From an uncultured Bacteroidaceae bacterium (GTDB lineage: Bacteria; Bacteroidota; Bacteroidia; Bacteroidales; Bacteroidaceae): DNA of 64,000 nucleotides. Shown here piece by piece: positions 28,317 through 38,529 of this stretch. Below the pieces are notes generated by a model. That model was not told the DNA's origin, ran no database searches, and saw only the letters and a list, made by a program, of their open reading frames with translations. Location: contig CAJOEI010000003.1 in the NCBI GenBank assembly GCA_905233465.1, forward strand, positions 1 through 64,000. The letters are read 5' to 3'. Each line of letters opens with the position of its first letter. The first letter of the stretch is position 1. The position numbers and the translations under genes are program-made.

Positions 28317-31300
28317 ATGAAGCACTTCATTATTTCTCTTTTGCTACTCACGCTGGCTACGGCCGCCAGCGCACAGAAGGGTACCGTCAGCGGTACTATT
28401 GTTGACGGCGAGGGCGAACCGTTGCCAGGAGCAATGATTGTCATCATGCAACCTGATAGTGTGCAGACAACAGGTCAGCAGAGCAAGGCCGACGGCACAT
28501 TCAGCATCGGCAACATCAAGCTTGGCTCATATATCCTGAGAGCATCATTCATCGGATACAAGACCGTTTTCGCCAACTTCGAACTGACTAAGAAAAACCG
28601 TCAAATCAATCTTGGGCAAATAACTCTGTTTGAGAATGCCAAGCTCATGCGTGAGGCTGAAGTGACGGCGCGTGCGGCTCAGGTGGAGATGAAGGCCGAC
28701 ACCTTTGTATATAATGCCGATGCCTTTCGCATCCCCGAAGGAGCCGACTTGGAGGCCCTTTTGAAGAAATTCCCGGGTGCAGAGATAACAGAAGAGGGAA
28801 CAATTAAGATCAACGGCAAGGAAGTAAAGAAGATTCTCGTTAAGGGCAAGGAGTTCTTTGGCAACGACACCAAGATGAGCCTGAAGAATATCTCTGCCAA
28901 ATCAGTGAGCCGCGTCAAGGCCTACGACCGTCAGAGCGATTACAGCCGCGTCACGGGCATCGACGACGGCGAGGAGGAGACAGTACTTGACCTGCAACTC
29001 AAGCCTGGTATGAGCGAGGGATGGGTCATTAATGCCGACCTTGCCTACGGCACAGAGCATCGTTATGCCGAGCGCCTGACCATCAGCCGTTTCCTCGAAG
29101 ACTTCCAATTCACCGTCGTGGGTGCTGCCAACAACGTCAACGATCGCGGCTTCGGTGGATGGGGTCGTGGCGGCAATGGCCTCACCGCGACTAAGAACAC
29201 CGGTGCCAACTTCGCTTGGAGCAACGGCCTCAAGCAGAACGAAGCCGGACGTCTGGAGCTTGGTGGCAATGTCCGCTACCGTCACACGTCCACAGACAAT
29301 CTGACACGCTCCAACAGCGAGACGTTCCTGACATCAACAGCTTCGCAGTTTGTCAACCGCCTCAGCCAGAGCTATGGTAGCAACTCCAATGTCAATGCAG
29401 ACTTGCGCTTCGAATGGCAGCCCGACTCAATGACGAACATCATCTTCCGACCTGCATACTCATACTCGACCAACAGAAACGAGAGCACAAGCCGTAGCGC
29501 TACATTCAACGATAGTCCATACGAAGCAGGCATGACGGATCCGCTCAATGAGTACGAGACATTTGATTATGGCGACAATGACATTCGTGTCAACGACAAC
29601 AACCGCGAGAACCTCAGTAAGAGCAGCAACTACAATGTCAATGGCTCGCTGCAGGTCAACCGTCGGTTCAACAAGGCAGGACGCAACATCACCTTCGACT
29701 TGAGTGGAGCCACAGGACAGAATGCGAGCGAGAGTTGGAGCCGTAGCCTTGTCAACTTCTACCAGAACACCGAGAGACCCTTCACGTTCACCAATCAATA
29801 CAACGACAACCCCTCCAAGAACTGGAATTGGCGTGCGCGCGTCAGCTACAGCGAACCCATCTTCAAGGGTGCCAACTTGCAGTTCTCGTATCAGTTCCAG
29901 CGCCGCTACACCGACAGCGACCGAACGATGTACAGCATTGATTCGCTGATGACTAACAGCACACTGCGCAATCAAGTCTTCGGATACATCTCCGACAACG
30001 ACATCATTCAGGCGCTGGTGCTCGGCTATACGCCCAATGCAGACATCCTGCAGGCTCTGCGCAACATCGAGAACTCGCAGTATGCAACCTACAATGAATT
30101 CAACCACGATGCCAACGTCATGCTGCGCTATCAGATTGGCGACTTCCGCATCAATGCTGGTGTGGGAGTACAGCCACAGACGACACACATGGACTACACC
30201 AAGAACCGTCTGGATACAACTGTCACCCGCCAGGTCTTCAACTGGGCACCGAGGCTCGATGTGCGATGGAAGATTTCCAACACCAGCCAGCTACGTGCAC
30301 GCTACAATGCATCAATGGGACAGCCGTCGATGACCAACCTCCTTGATGTGGACGACACCAGCGACCCCCTCAATATCAGTCATGGTAATCCTGGCTTGAA
30401 ACCATCGTGGACAAACCGCTTCTTTGTGTTCTACAATGACTTCAAGACAGAGCAACAGATGGGATGGGCGGCCAACCTCAACTTCTCCAACACCATCAAC
30501 AGCATCTCCAACCGCACGGTGTACTATCAGGACACAGGTAAACGCGAGACCACGCCCGACAACATCAATGGCAACTGGAATGCTGGCGCATTCCTTATGT
30601 TCAACACGGCGCTGGACAAAGGCAAATATTGGAATATTCACACTTCGCTGCGTACCAACTACAGCAACAATGTGGGCTACATGAGTGTTGACCAGACATC
30701 AAACTCTGTCAAGAGCACCACCAAGAACACCAGCATCGGCGACAACCTGCGCATCAACTACCGCAATGACATCGTTGAGGTAGGTGTCAACGGCGGCTTC
30801 GACTTCAACCACGCCCGCAATGGCATACGCGAGAGCGCCAACCTTGACACATGGACGTATGAATATGGTGGCAATCTGCAGGTCAACGCTCCGTGGGGAA
30901 CAAGTCTGGCGACAGATATCACTCAGCAGAGTCGACGCGGTTACGAGGATGAGTCCATGAACACCAACGAACTCATCTGGAACGCCCAGCTCTCACATTC
31001 ATTCCTCAAGAACAAACAGCTCACGCTCAGCGTGCAGTGGTATGACATACTGCGGCAACGCTCCAACATCAGTCGCACCATCAGCGCCATACAACGTAGC
31101 GACTCATGGAACAACGCCATCAATTCCTATCTCATGGTCCACGTCATCTACAAGCTAAACCTTGTTGGCAACAAGGAAGCGCGACGTGATGGTTGGGGTG
31201 GCCCGGGCTTCGGTGGCCCTCCAGGCGGTCCCGGTGGCGGCCCTGGTGGTGACAGACCTGCTGGCGGGCGATCTGGTGGTGGCCGGTCCAGCGTCGGTGG

Positions 31301-31325
31301 CCCTGGATTCGGTGGCGGCAGATAG
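28317..31325 (+). CDS. Outer membrane beta-barrel protein with carboxypeptidase-like plug region
   Basis: Signal peptide, GTVSGTIVDGEGEPLPGAMIVIMQ, ALLKKFPGAEITEEGTIKINGKEVKKILVKGKEFFG; Gly-rich C-terminus. Confidence 0.88.
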   Translation: MKHFIISLLLLTLATAASAQKGTVSGTIVDGEGEPLPGAMIVIMQPDSVQTTGQQSKADGTFSIGNIKLGSYILRASFIGYKTVFANFELTKKNRQINLGQITLFENAKLMREAEVTARAAQVEMKADTFVYNADAFRIPEGADLEALLKKFPGAEITEEGTIKINGKEVKKILVKGKEFFGNDTKMSLKNISAKSVSRVKAYDRQSDYSRVTGIDDGEEETVLDLQLKPGMSEGWVINADLAYGTEHRYAERLTISRFLEDFQFTVVGAANNVNDRGFGGWGRGGNGLTATKNTGANFAWSNGLKQNEAGRLELGGNVRYRHTSTDNLTRSNSETFLTSTASQFVNRLSQSYGSNSNVNADLRFEWQPDSMTNIIFRPAYSYSTNRNESTSRSATFNDSPYEAGMTDPLNEYETFDYGDNDIRVNDNNRENLSKSSNYNVNGSLQVNRRFNKAGRNITFDLSGATGQNASESWSRSLVNFYQNTERPFTFTNQYNDNPSKNWNWRARVSYSEPIFKGANLQFSYQFQRRYTDSDRTMYSIDSLMTNSTLRNQVFGYISDNDIIQALVLGYTPNADILQALRNIENSQYATYNEFNHDANVMLRYQIGDFRINAGVGVQPQTTHMDYTKNRLDTTVTRQVFNWAPRLDVRWKISNTSQLRARYNASMGQPSMTNLLDVDDTSDPLNISHGNPGLKPSWTNRFFVFYNDFKTEQQMGWAANLNFSNTINSISNRTVYYQDTGKRETTPDNINGNWNAGAFLMFNTALDKGKYWNIHTSLRTNYSNNVGYMSVDQTSNSVKSTTKNTSIGDNLRINYRNDIVEVGVNGGFDFNHARNGIRESANLDTWTYEYGGNLQVNAPWGTSLATDITQQSRRGYEDESMNTNELIWNAQLSHSFLKNKQLTLSVQWYDILRQRSNISRTISAIQRSDSWNNAINSYLMVHVIYKLNLVGNKEARRDGWGGPGFGGPPGGPGGGPGGDRPAGGRSGGGRSSVGGPGFGGGR

Positions 31326-31346
31326 CTTTTTAATTTTGAATAATAT

Positions 31347-32492
31347 ATGACCAATGCTTTTGCCCTTGTAGGGCGCATTTACCATTCCACACATATACCC
31401 AGGGCTCTGCCCTGGGCTAAGTGCTTTATAGACCTTCGGGTCGTTTCAGGTATCACTTTCTTATTGTCATCTGCTCCATTCCTTGCGCAGCCTCGCATGA
31501 TAGTCGAAGCCGACGTGATGAATATGGGTGAAGTGGTCTATCAGACGCCGCGTCGTGTGGTATTCAATATCACCAATCGTGGTGCCGACCCACTCGTCAT
31601 CAGCCGTGTGCAGCCGTCATGTGAGTGTACGAAGGTCACATTTCCGCAGCAACCCGTGCCGCCGGGTGGCACAGCTGAGATAGCTGCTACATACGATGCC
31701 CGCATGTTGGGCTCGTTCCAGAAAGAGCTTGAGGTATATACCAATGCCTCTTCCGAGCCCGTGTACCTCACCCTGCAGGGACGCGTCGTGCAGGCTGCAA
31801 CAGACTATACTGGTGAATTCCCCATAGACATGGGGGCTGTGAGACTTGCCAACAATGTTGTAGAGTTTGATGATGTCAACCGAGGTGACAAGCCTGTTGT
31901 GGCCATACCCATCGTCAATACATCAAAGGGCAGCTACCGGCCAGCGCTCATGCATCTGCCGCCATATCTCAGTGCGACCTACGAGCCAGAGCAGTTGGCT
32001 GGTGGACGTGTGGGACGCATACTGCTTGCCCTCAATACCGAGAAGCTCAAGAACTACGGCCTCACTCAGACATCGGTATATCTCGCCCGCCACATGGGCG
32101 ACAAGGTCAGCATGGCCAATGAAATAGAAGTATCAGCTCTGTTGCTGCCGGACTTCTCGCGCCTCAGTGCAGAGGATATGATGCGTGCGCCGCACATGCG
32201 CTTGAGTGCTGACAGCCTTGACTTCTCAGGGCTCCAGGGCAAGCAGAAGGCATCGCAGGTCATCACCATCACCAACGACGGTCGTCAGCCGCTCAACATC
32301 AACAGCCTACAGGTATATGGCAAGGTCCTGAGTGTCAGTCTCGCCAATCGTGTCATAGCTCCAGGTCAGCAGGTGAAGCTCAAGGTCACCATCAACCGTA
32401 AGTTCGAAAAGGCCTCCAAGACACGCCCACGTGTCCTACTCATCACCGACGACCCCACACGCCCAAAGACCATCATCAACGTCAAACTATGA
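31347..32492 (+). CDS. DUF1573-domain protein (start uncertain)
   Basis: VFNITNRGADPLVISRVQPSCECTKVTFPQQPVPPGGTAEI. Confidence 0.8.
   Translation: MTNAFALVGRIYHSTHIPRALPWAKCFIDLRVVSGITFLLSSAPFLAQPRMIVEADVMNMGEVVYQTPRRVVFNITNRGADPLVISRVQPSCECTKVTFPQQPVPPGGTAEIAATYDARMLGSFQKELEVYTNASSEPVYLTLQGRVVQAATDYTGEFPIDMGAVRLANNVVEFDDVNRGDKPVVAIPIVNTSKGSYRPALMHLPPYLSATYEPEQLAGGRVGRILLALNTEKLKNYGLTQTSVYLARHMGDKVSMANEIEVSALLLPDFSRLSAEDMMRAPHMRLSADSLDFSGLQGKQKASQVITITNDGRQPLNINSLQVYGKVLSVSLANRVIAPGQQVKLKVTINRKFEKASKTRPRVLLITDDPTRPKTIINVKL
31360..31460. repeat. Candidate dispersed repeat with CCCAGGGCTCTGCCCTGGG palindrome at the 5' end of the DUF1573 gene
   Basis: Palindrome at 31398-31416 in a non-secretory-looking N-terminal coding extension. 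Confidence 0.5.
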
Positions 32493-33604
32493 TCCATCCC
32501 GAGAATAACGAAGAATATCGCGGCCTCACCGTCAACAGCGGTGTCGAGCAGCCATCCATTGTCAACCCATATCTCCAGCGAGGCCGTTTTGCTCGTCGCA
32601 GGCTCACCGCTGCCGACTATGTCGAAGGCATCATCAAGGGCAATGTCACAATACTCGGACAAGCCGTCACACTCGTCGAGAGCACCAACCCACAGCATCA
32701 GGCCATAGCACAGGAAGTCATAGAGAAATGTCTTCCCTACAGCGGCAACTCCATCCGCATTGGCATCAGCGGAGTGCCTGGAGCAGGCAAGAGCACCAGC
32801 ATCGACGAGTTTGGCATGCATGTCCTCCAGCGCACTGGCGGACGCCTTGCCGTTCTCGCCATTGACCCCAGTTCCGAGAAGACCAAGGGTAGCATCCTCG
32901 GCGACAAGACGCGCATGGAGAAACTCAGCACACACCCTGACTCCTTCATACGCCCCAGCCCCTCGGCAGGCTCACTCGGTGGCGTGGCACGCAAGACACG
33001 CGAGACCATCATCCTCTGCGAGGCAGCCGGCTTCGACAAGATATTCGTCGAGACAGTCGGTGTGGGCCAGAGCGAGACAGCCTGCCATTCCATGGTCGAC
33101 TTCTTCCTCCTCATCCAACTCGCTGGTACAGGTGATGAACTGCAGGGCATCAAACGAGGCATCATGGAGATGGCCGACGGTATTGTCATCAACAAATGTG
33201 ATGGTGACAATGTCGAGCCATGCAAACTTGCAGCACGCCAGTTCAGCAACGCCCTCCATCTCTTTCCCGCGCCAGAGAGCGGGTGGACGCCGCAAGTCCT
33301 CTGCTACTCCGGCTTCTATGGCCTCGGCATCAAGGAGGTGTGGGATATGGTCTACGCCTACTTCGATTTCACTCGGGCCAATGGCTACTTCCAGCATCGT
33401 CGCGCGCAGCAGGCCAAATATTGGATGTACGAGAGCATCAACGAGCAGTTGCGCAATGACTTCTACAACAACCCGACAATAGCATCCATGCTCGAGACGG
33501 CAGAACAATCTGTGCTCAACGGACAGAGAACATCATTCGTCGCCGCCAAGCAACTGCTCGATACCTACTACAACATCAGGCAGACAGCCGTCGAACAGCG
33601 TTAA
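32489..33604 (+). CDS. meaB: Methylmalonyl-CoA mutase-associated GTPase MeaB
   Basis: GISGVPGAGKSTSIDEFG; LAVLAIDPSSEKTKGSILGDKTRME; DGIVINKCDGDN. Confidence 0.94.
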   Translation: MIHPENNEEYRGLTVNSGVEQPSIVNPYLQRGRFARRRLTAADYVEGIIKGNVTILGQAVTLVESTNPQHQAIAQEVIEKCLPYSGNSIRIGISGVPGAGKSTSIDEFGMHVLQRTGGRLAVLAIDPSSEKTKGSILGDKTRMEKLSTHPDSFIRPSPSAGSLGGVARKTRETIILCEAAGFDKIFVETVGVGQSETACHSMVDFFLLIQLAGTGDELQGIKRGIMEMADGIVINKCDGDNVEPCKLAARQFSNALHLFPAPESGWTPQVLCYSGFYGLGIKEVWDMVYAYFDFTRANGYFQHRRAQQAKYWMYESINEQLRNDFYNNPTIASMLETAEQSVLNGQRTSFVAAKQLLDTYYNIRQTAVEQR

Positions 33605-33613
33605 GTCCACCTC

Positions 33614-34882
33614 ATGGAACAGCTCCTGCACTATGTCTGGCAATACCGAATGCTGCCCGTCGAGCCGCTAAAGACTACCGACGGCGACAGCGTTGAAGTG
33701 ATAGACCCGGGTCTGCACAACACCGATGCAGGTCCGGATTTCTTCAATGCCAAGGTGCGGTTGTCCGGGACTATGTGGGTGGGCAATGTCGAGATACATC
33801 AGCGCTCCTCTGATTGGGTGCGTCATGGACATCACACGGATCCGGCCTACGACTCTGTCGTCCTGCACATAGCTGAGACGGTGGATTCGGATGTCTATAC
33901 TCAGTCAGGCCGGCGCCTGCCACAGTTGCAGCTCTCGGTGCCTGCTTCTGTCCGTGAACACTATGATTCGCTCTTGTCTACACAGGACTATCCCCGTTGC
34001 TGGCGCATCATACCCAGCCTGCCCTCGCTGAAGACACATTCTTGGCTTTCTGCACTTCTCTATGAGCGTCTGACGCAGCGCGGCAATCTTTGTCTTCAGC
34101 GTTTGCAGGCCGTAGGTGGCGATTGGGAGCGCACAACATTCATCACCCTGGCACGCAACTTCGGCTTTGGCATCAATGGTGACGCTTTCGAGACATGGGC
34201 CCGCCACATGCCTCTCCATGCAGCGGCTAAACATCACGACAATCTCTTTCAGCTCGAAGCCCTTTTCCTCGGCTCTGCAGGCCTGCTCTCCTCACCCGAG
34301 GCTGATGATTATCTGCAGCGTCTGCGTGCTGAATGGGATTATCTGGCACATAAGTTCCAACTCCCGGCTCCCATGTCGCCGTCGCTGTGGCGCTATTTGC
34401 GACTGCGCCCACAGAACTTCCCGCATTTGCGCATCGCACAGCTGGCACAGCTCTACCACCGCCAGACGGCCACCTATTCACGCCTCTTAGAGGCCACTTC
34501 GCGACAGGCTTTGCATGAAGCTCTTGACACTGAGCCATCCGAATACTGGCGCAATCACTATCTTTTCGGCATGCCGTCGGCACCGAGCCGCAAGCGGCTC
34601 TCTGCTGCCAGCCGCGACCTCATCATCATCAACACTGTCGCTCCGCTCCTCTTCGCTACGGGTATGGCCCACGACAAAGAGGCCCTGCAGGAGCGGGCCA
34701 TGAGGATAATAGACGAGTTGAAGCCCGAACAGAACTACATCACACGCCAGTGGCAACAATGTGGCATCACTGCCCAGTCTGCAGCCGACAGTCAGGCTTT
34801 GATACAACTCAAACGCGAATACTGCGACCGCCGCGACTGCCTCCGCTGCCGATTCGGATACGAATACTTGAAATCCAAATAA
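33614..34882 (+). CDS. DUF2851 family protein
   Basis: MEQLLHYVWQYRMLP...VIDPGLHNTDAGPDFFNAKVRLSGTMWVGNVEIHQRSSDWVRHGH. Confidence 0.88.
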   Translation: MEQLLHYVWQYRMLPVEPLKTTDGDSVEVIDPGLHNTDAGPDFFNAKVRLSGTMWVGNVEIHQRSSDWVRHGHHTDPAYDSVVLHIAETVDSDVYTQSGRRLPQLQLSVPASVREHYDSLLSTQDYPRCWRIIPSLPSLKTHSWLSALLYERLTQRGNLCLQRLQAVGGDWERTTFITLARNFGFGINGDAFETWARHMPLHAAAKHHDNLFQLEALFLGSAGLLSSPEADDYLQRLRAEWDYLAHKFQLPAPMSPSLWRYLRLRPQNFPHLRIAQLAQLYHRQTATYSRLLEATSRQALHEALDTEPSEYWRNHYLFGMPSAPSRKRLSAASRDLIIINTVAPLLFATGMAHDKEALQERAMRIIDELKPEQNYITRQWQQCGITAQSAADSQALIQLKREYCDRRDCLRCRFGYEYLKSK

Positions 34883-34887
34883 CCGCT

Positions 34888-35298
34888 ATGCCAAAGAGTT
34901 ATAGATATGAGTTGAAGATGAAGGTCCGCGACTACGAGTGCGACCTTCAGGGCATTGTCAACAATGCCAACTACCAGCACTACACCGAGCACACACGCCA
35001 TGAGTTCCTACTCTCACAGGGCATCAGTTTTGCCGACCTGCACAACCGAGGCATAGATGCTGTGGTGGCTCGCATAACAATGCAGTTCAAGGTTCCACTG
35101 CACAGCGGAGATGAGTTCATCTCATGCCTCAATGTCACAAAGGACGGCGTCAAGTACGTCTTCCATCAGGACATCTACCGCCTGCCACAGCGCACACTCT
35201 GCCTCCGCGCCACCGTCGACTCCGTCTGTGTCGTCAATGGCCAGCTGGTGCGCGGCGTAGAAGAATTAGATAAGATTCTGAGCGTCGACATTTCATAA
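34888..35298 (+). CDS. Acyl-CoA thioesterase, hot-dog fold (4-hydroxybenzoyl-CoA thioesterase-like)
   Basis: MKVRDYECDLQGIVNNANYQHYTEHTRHEFL. Start reassigned to MPKSYRYE. Confidence 0.88.
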   Translation: MPKSYRYELKMKVRDYECDLQGIVNNANYQHYTEHTRHEFLLSQGISFADLHNRGIDAVVARITMQFKVPLHSGDEFISCLNVTKDGVKYVFHQDIYRLPQRTLCLRATVDSVCVVNGQLVRGVEELDKILSVDIS

Positions 35299-35309
35299 TG
35301 CCGAGTGTC

Positions 35310-35405
35310 GTTATATCGTTATACCGTTATACCGTTATATCGACATATCCGTGAAATCGTGAAATCGTGAAATCGTAAAATCGTGAAATTGTAAAATCGT
35401 AAAAT
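35310..35405. repeat. 8-bp tandem repeats (CGTTATAY)n and (GTGAAATC)n ending at the dprA start codon
   Basis: cgttatatcgttataccgttataccgttatatcg ... gtgaaatcgtgaaatcgtgaaatcgtaaaatcgtgaaattgtaaaatcgtaaaATG. Confidence 0.85.
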
Positions 35406-36540
35406 GTCAGAGCTTCTCTATCGCATGGCGATGACGCGCCTCATGCCTATGGCATCGAGGGAGCAGCGTATCATTCTGAATGAGCTGGGCTGTGCAACCG
35501 AGGTTTATGCCCATCGTCATGAGCTCCACCAGCTGCTCAGCCGCTCTGCATGGCGCGTGGCCGATGCCTTGGCTGACATGGACAGCGTGTTGGGGCGTTG
35601 CCAGGCAGAGATAGACTATTGTCGCAGTCACAACATCAGCATCCTCACTATCGGTGATGACGACTATCCAGCCCGCCTTGCCCAGGCCGATGACGCCCCT
35701 CTGGTGCTCTACGCACTCGGCCTGGGCGCGCGTCAGGTGCTCAATGCCCCGCATGTCGTCAGCGTCGTCGGCACACGACGTTGCACCGAGGCCGGCCGCC
35801 AGCTCTGCACACGCTTTGCTGCTGAGCTCCAGCAGCTCTTGCCCGACACAGTCATCATCAGCGGCCTGGCCTACGGCATCGACATCGCAGCCCATCGCGG
35901 CGCGCTGCAAGCCGGCCTGCCCACTGTGGCAGTACTTGCTCACGGCCTCGACCAGATATATCCACGCATGCATCGCGACACAGCCGTGCAGATGCTCCAG
36001 CAAGGAGGTCTCTTAACAGAATATATGAGCCAGACCACTCCCGACAAAGTCAACTTCGTACAGCGCAATCGCATCGTAGCAGCATTGGCAGATGTCGTTC
36101 TTGTCGTCGAAAGCGCCGCAAAGGGCGGTTCGCTCATCACGGCCAATATGGCCTTTGACTACGGACGCGATGTCTGCGCCTTCCCCGGACGTGTCACCGA
36201 TGCAGCATCGGCAGGCTGCAACATGCTCATACGCTCCACGCGTGCAGCACTCGTCCAGTCTGCAGCCGACCTCATAGAGACCATGCGCTGGCAACCGCAG
36301 ACACACACTCCCGACGGCATACAGACAGAGCTCCTGCCGCAGCTTACCGACGACCAACAAGCCATCATCAACGCCCTCCGCGACACAGACGAGGCCACGC
36401 TCACAGACATCTGCACACGCCTCCAATGGCCAGTGACACGGGTCATGCCCTTGCTCTTCGAGATGGAGATGAAAGGCCTCCTCCTCGCCCTCCCCGGCAA
36501 TCGCTACAAGAGCGCGGCGACGCCACAGTTGAAAGTTTAA
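35404..36540 (+). CDS. dprA: DNA-processing protein DprA
   Basis: VSVVGTRRCTEAGRQLC; ISGLAYGIDIAAHRGAL; GLLTEYMSQTTPDKVNFVQRNRIVAAL; C-terminal winged-helix-like region. Confidence 0.94.
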   Translation: MSELLYRMAMTRLMPMASREQRIILNELGCATEVYAHRHELHQLLSRSAWRVADALADMDSVLGRCQAEIDYCRSHNISILTIGDDDYPARLAQADDAPLVLYALGLGARQVLNAPHVVSVVGTRRCTEAGRQLCTRFAAELQQLLPDTVIISGLAYGIDIAAHRGALQAGLPTVAVLAHGLDQIYPRMHRDTAVQMLQQGGLLTEYMSQTTPDKVNFVQRNRIVAALADVVLVVESAAKGGSLITANMAFDYGRDVCAFPGRVTDAASAGCNMLIRSTRAALVQSAADLIETMRWQPQTHTPDGIQTELLPQLTDDQQAIINALRDTDEATLTDICTRLQWPVTRVMPLLFEMEMKGLLLALPGNRYKSAATPQLKV

Positions 36541-36640
36541 GGTTGAAAGTTTAAAGTAATTGTCCATTGTCCATTGTCCATTGTCCTCCCTTCTCCTCTC
36601 CCCTCCCTAACAGGGGAGGGGGCGGGGGTGGGGCTTGTCC
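36531..36640. repeat. Composite repeat: TTTAAAG and ATTGTCC heptamers plus an inverted copy of the GC-rich palindrome
   Basis: gttgaaagtttaaggttgaaagtttaaag...ttgtccattgtccattgtccattgtcc...cccctccctaacaggggagggggcgggggtgggg. Confidence 0.8.
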
Positions 36641-36789
36641 ATTATCCCTTTTCCATTAAATGGTGTTAATTTTTCCCTCTTCCCTTATGCCCCTTTAACA
36701 TAATTCATTACTTTTGCAAACACTTTAAACTTTAAACATTAAACTTTAAACATTAAACTTTAAACTGCGGCCGCAGGCCGCGTCCAATT

Positions 36790-38310
36790 ATGGCAAAAAA
36801 AGCACTACTGATGATCCTCGACGGTTGGGGCATCGGCAACAAAAGCAAGGGCGACGTCATCGCCCAGACACCAACACCCTATATGGACTATCTCAACGCC
36901 ACTTATCCCCACAGCCAGCTTCTGGCCAGTGGTGAGAACGTCGGTCTGCCAGATGGACAGATGGGCAACTCCGAAGTCGGTCACCTCAACATCGGTGGCG
37001 GACGCATAGTATATCAGGATCTCGTCAAGATCAACCGCGCATGCCGCGACAACAGCATCATGGAGAACAGCGAGGTCAAGAGCGCCTTCGAGTATGCCGT
37101 GCGCGAGAACAAAGCCGTACACTTCATGGGCCTCACATCCGACGGCGGCGTCCATTCCAGCCTCGAACACCTCTACAAGCTCTGCGACATATCCAAGGAA
37201 TATGGCGTCAGCCGAACATTCATCCACTGCTTCATGGACGGCCGAGACACCGACCCACACTCCGGCATCCGTTTCATCCGTGAGCTCACACAGAAATGCC
37301 AGCAGACAGGCGCTGCCATCGCCAGCATCATCGGACGTTTCTACGCCATGGACCGCGACAAGCGGTGGGAGCGCGTCAAGATAGCCTACGACCTGCTTAT
37401 CTCAGCACAAGGCTATCAAGCCAAGGATATGGTCGAGGCAATGGAGCTCTCCTACGCTGACGGCGTCACCGACGAGTTCATCAAGCCCATCAACAACGCC
37501 AACATCGACGGTACCATCAAGGAGGGAGATGTCATCATCTTCTTCAACTACCGCAACGACCGCGCCAAGGAGCTCACCATCGTGCTCACACAGCAGGACA
37601 TGCCCGAGCAGGGAATGAAGACCATCCCCGGCCTGCAATACTACTGCATGACACCCTACGACGCCAGCTTCAAGGGCGTGCACATCCTCTTCCCCAAGGA
37701 GAATGTCGACAACACCCTCGGCGAATACATCTCACGCCAGGGCCTGCGACAGCTCCACACAGCCGAGACAGAGAAATACGCACACGTCACATTCTTCTTC
37801 AACGGCGGACGCGAGCAGCCCTACGAGGGCGAGGAGCGCATACTCGTCGCCAGCCCTAAGGTGGCCACCTACGACCTCAAGCCCGAGATGTCCGCCTACG
37901 AGGTCAAGGACAAACTCGTAGCAGCCATCAAGCAAGACAAGTACGACTTCATCGTTGTCAACTTCGCCAACGGCGACATGGTCGGACACACTGGCGTATA
38001 TCAGGCTATACAGCAGGCCGTGATAGCTGTTGACAAGTGCGTCAATGAGGTCGTTGAGGCAGCCAAAGCCAACGGCAACTACGAAGTCATCATCATTGCC
38101 GACCACGGCAATGCTGATAACGCCATCAACGCCGACGGCACCCCCAACACCGCCCACTCACTCAACCCAGTGCCATTCATCTACGTCACCGCCAACACCG
38201 CCGCCACAGTCCAAGACGGCATCCTCGCCGACGTCGCCCCCAGCATACTCCACATCATGGGCCTGCAGCAACCCAAGGAGATGACCGGCCACTGCCTCAT
38301 CAAAGACTGA
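36790..38310 (+). CDS. gpmI: 2,3-bisphosphoglycerate-independent phosphoglycerate mutase
   Basis: [54 protein letters not shown]. Confidence 0.96.
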   Translation: MAKKALLMILDGWGIGNKSKGDVIAQTPTPYMDYLNATYPHSQLLASGENVGLPDGQMGNSEVGHLNIGGGRIVYQDLVKINRACRDNSIMENSEVKSAFEYAVRENKAVHFMGLTSDGGVHSSLEHLYKLCDISKEYGVSRTFIHCFMDGRDTDPHSGIRFIRELTQKCQQTGAAIASIIGRFYAMDRDKRWERVKIAYDLLISAQGYQAKDMVEAMELSYADGVTDEFIKPINNANIDGTIKEGDVIIFFNYRNDRAKELTIVLTQQDMPEQGMKTIPGLQYYCMTPYDASFKGVHILFPKENVDNTLGEYISRQGLRQLHTAETEKYAHVTFFFNGGREQPYEGEERILVASPKVATYDLKPEMSAYEVKDKLVAAIKQDKYDFIVVNFANGDMVGHTGVYQAIQQAVIAVDKCVNEVVEAAKANGNYEVIIIADHGNADNAINADGTPNTAHSLNPVPFIYVTANTAATVQDGILADVAPSILHIMGLQQPKEMTGHCLIKD

Positions 38311-38380
38311 CAAATAAAAGCATCACCCCCAGCCCCTCCCTTCCATTGTCCATTGTTCATTGTTCAGAGGGGGGATAAAT

Positions 38381-38434
38381 CTTAACCCTGACCTTAGACT
38401 AAGATGAAAGTCTATGGTCAGGGTTAAGGTTTTA
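38381..38434 (+). terminator. Rho-independent terminator downstream of gpmI
   Basis: CTTAACCCTGACCTTAGACT-loop-AGTCTATGGTCAGGGTTAAG then T-rich tail. Confidence 0.75.
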
Positions 38435-38529
38435 TGTTATGCGCAATGTTCCGCTCGACCTCTGGTCGCTTGCACTGCAAGAATGCTCAATGCCCAATGC
38501 AGTGCAAATGAAGCAGTTATCTTTTTTAA

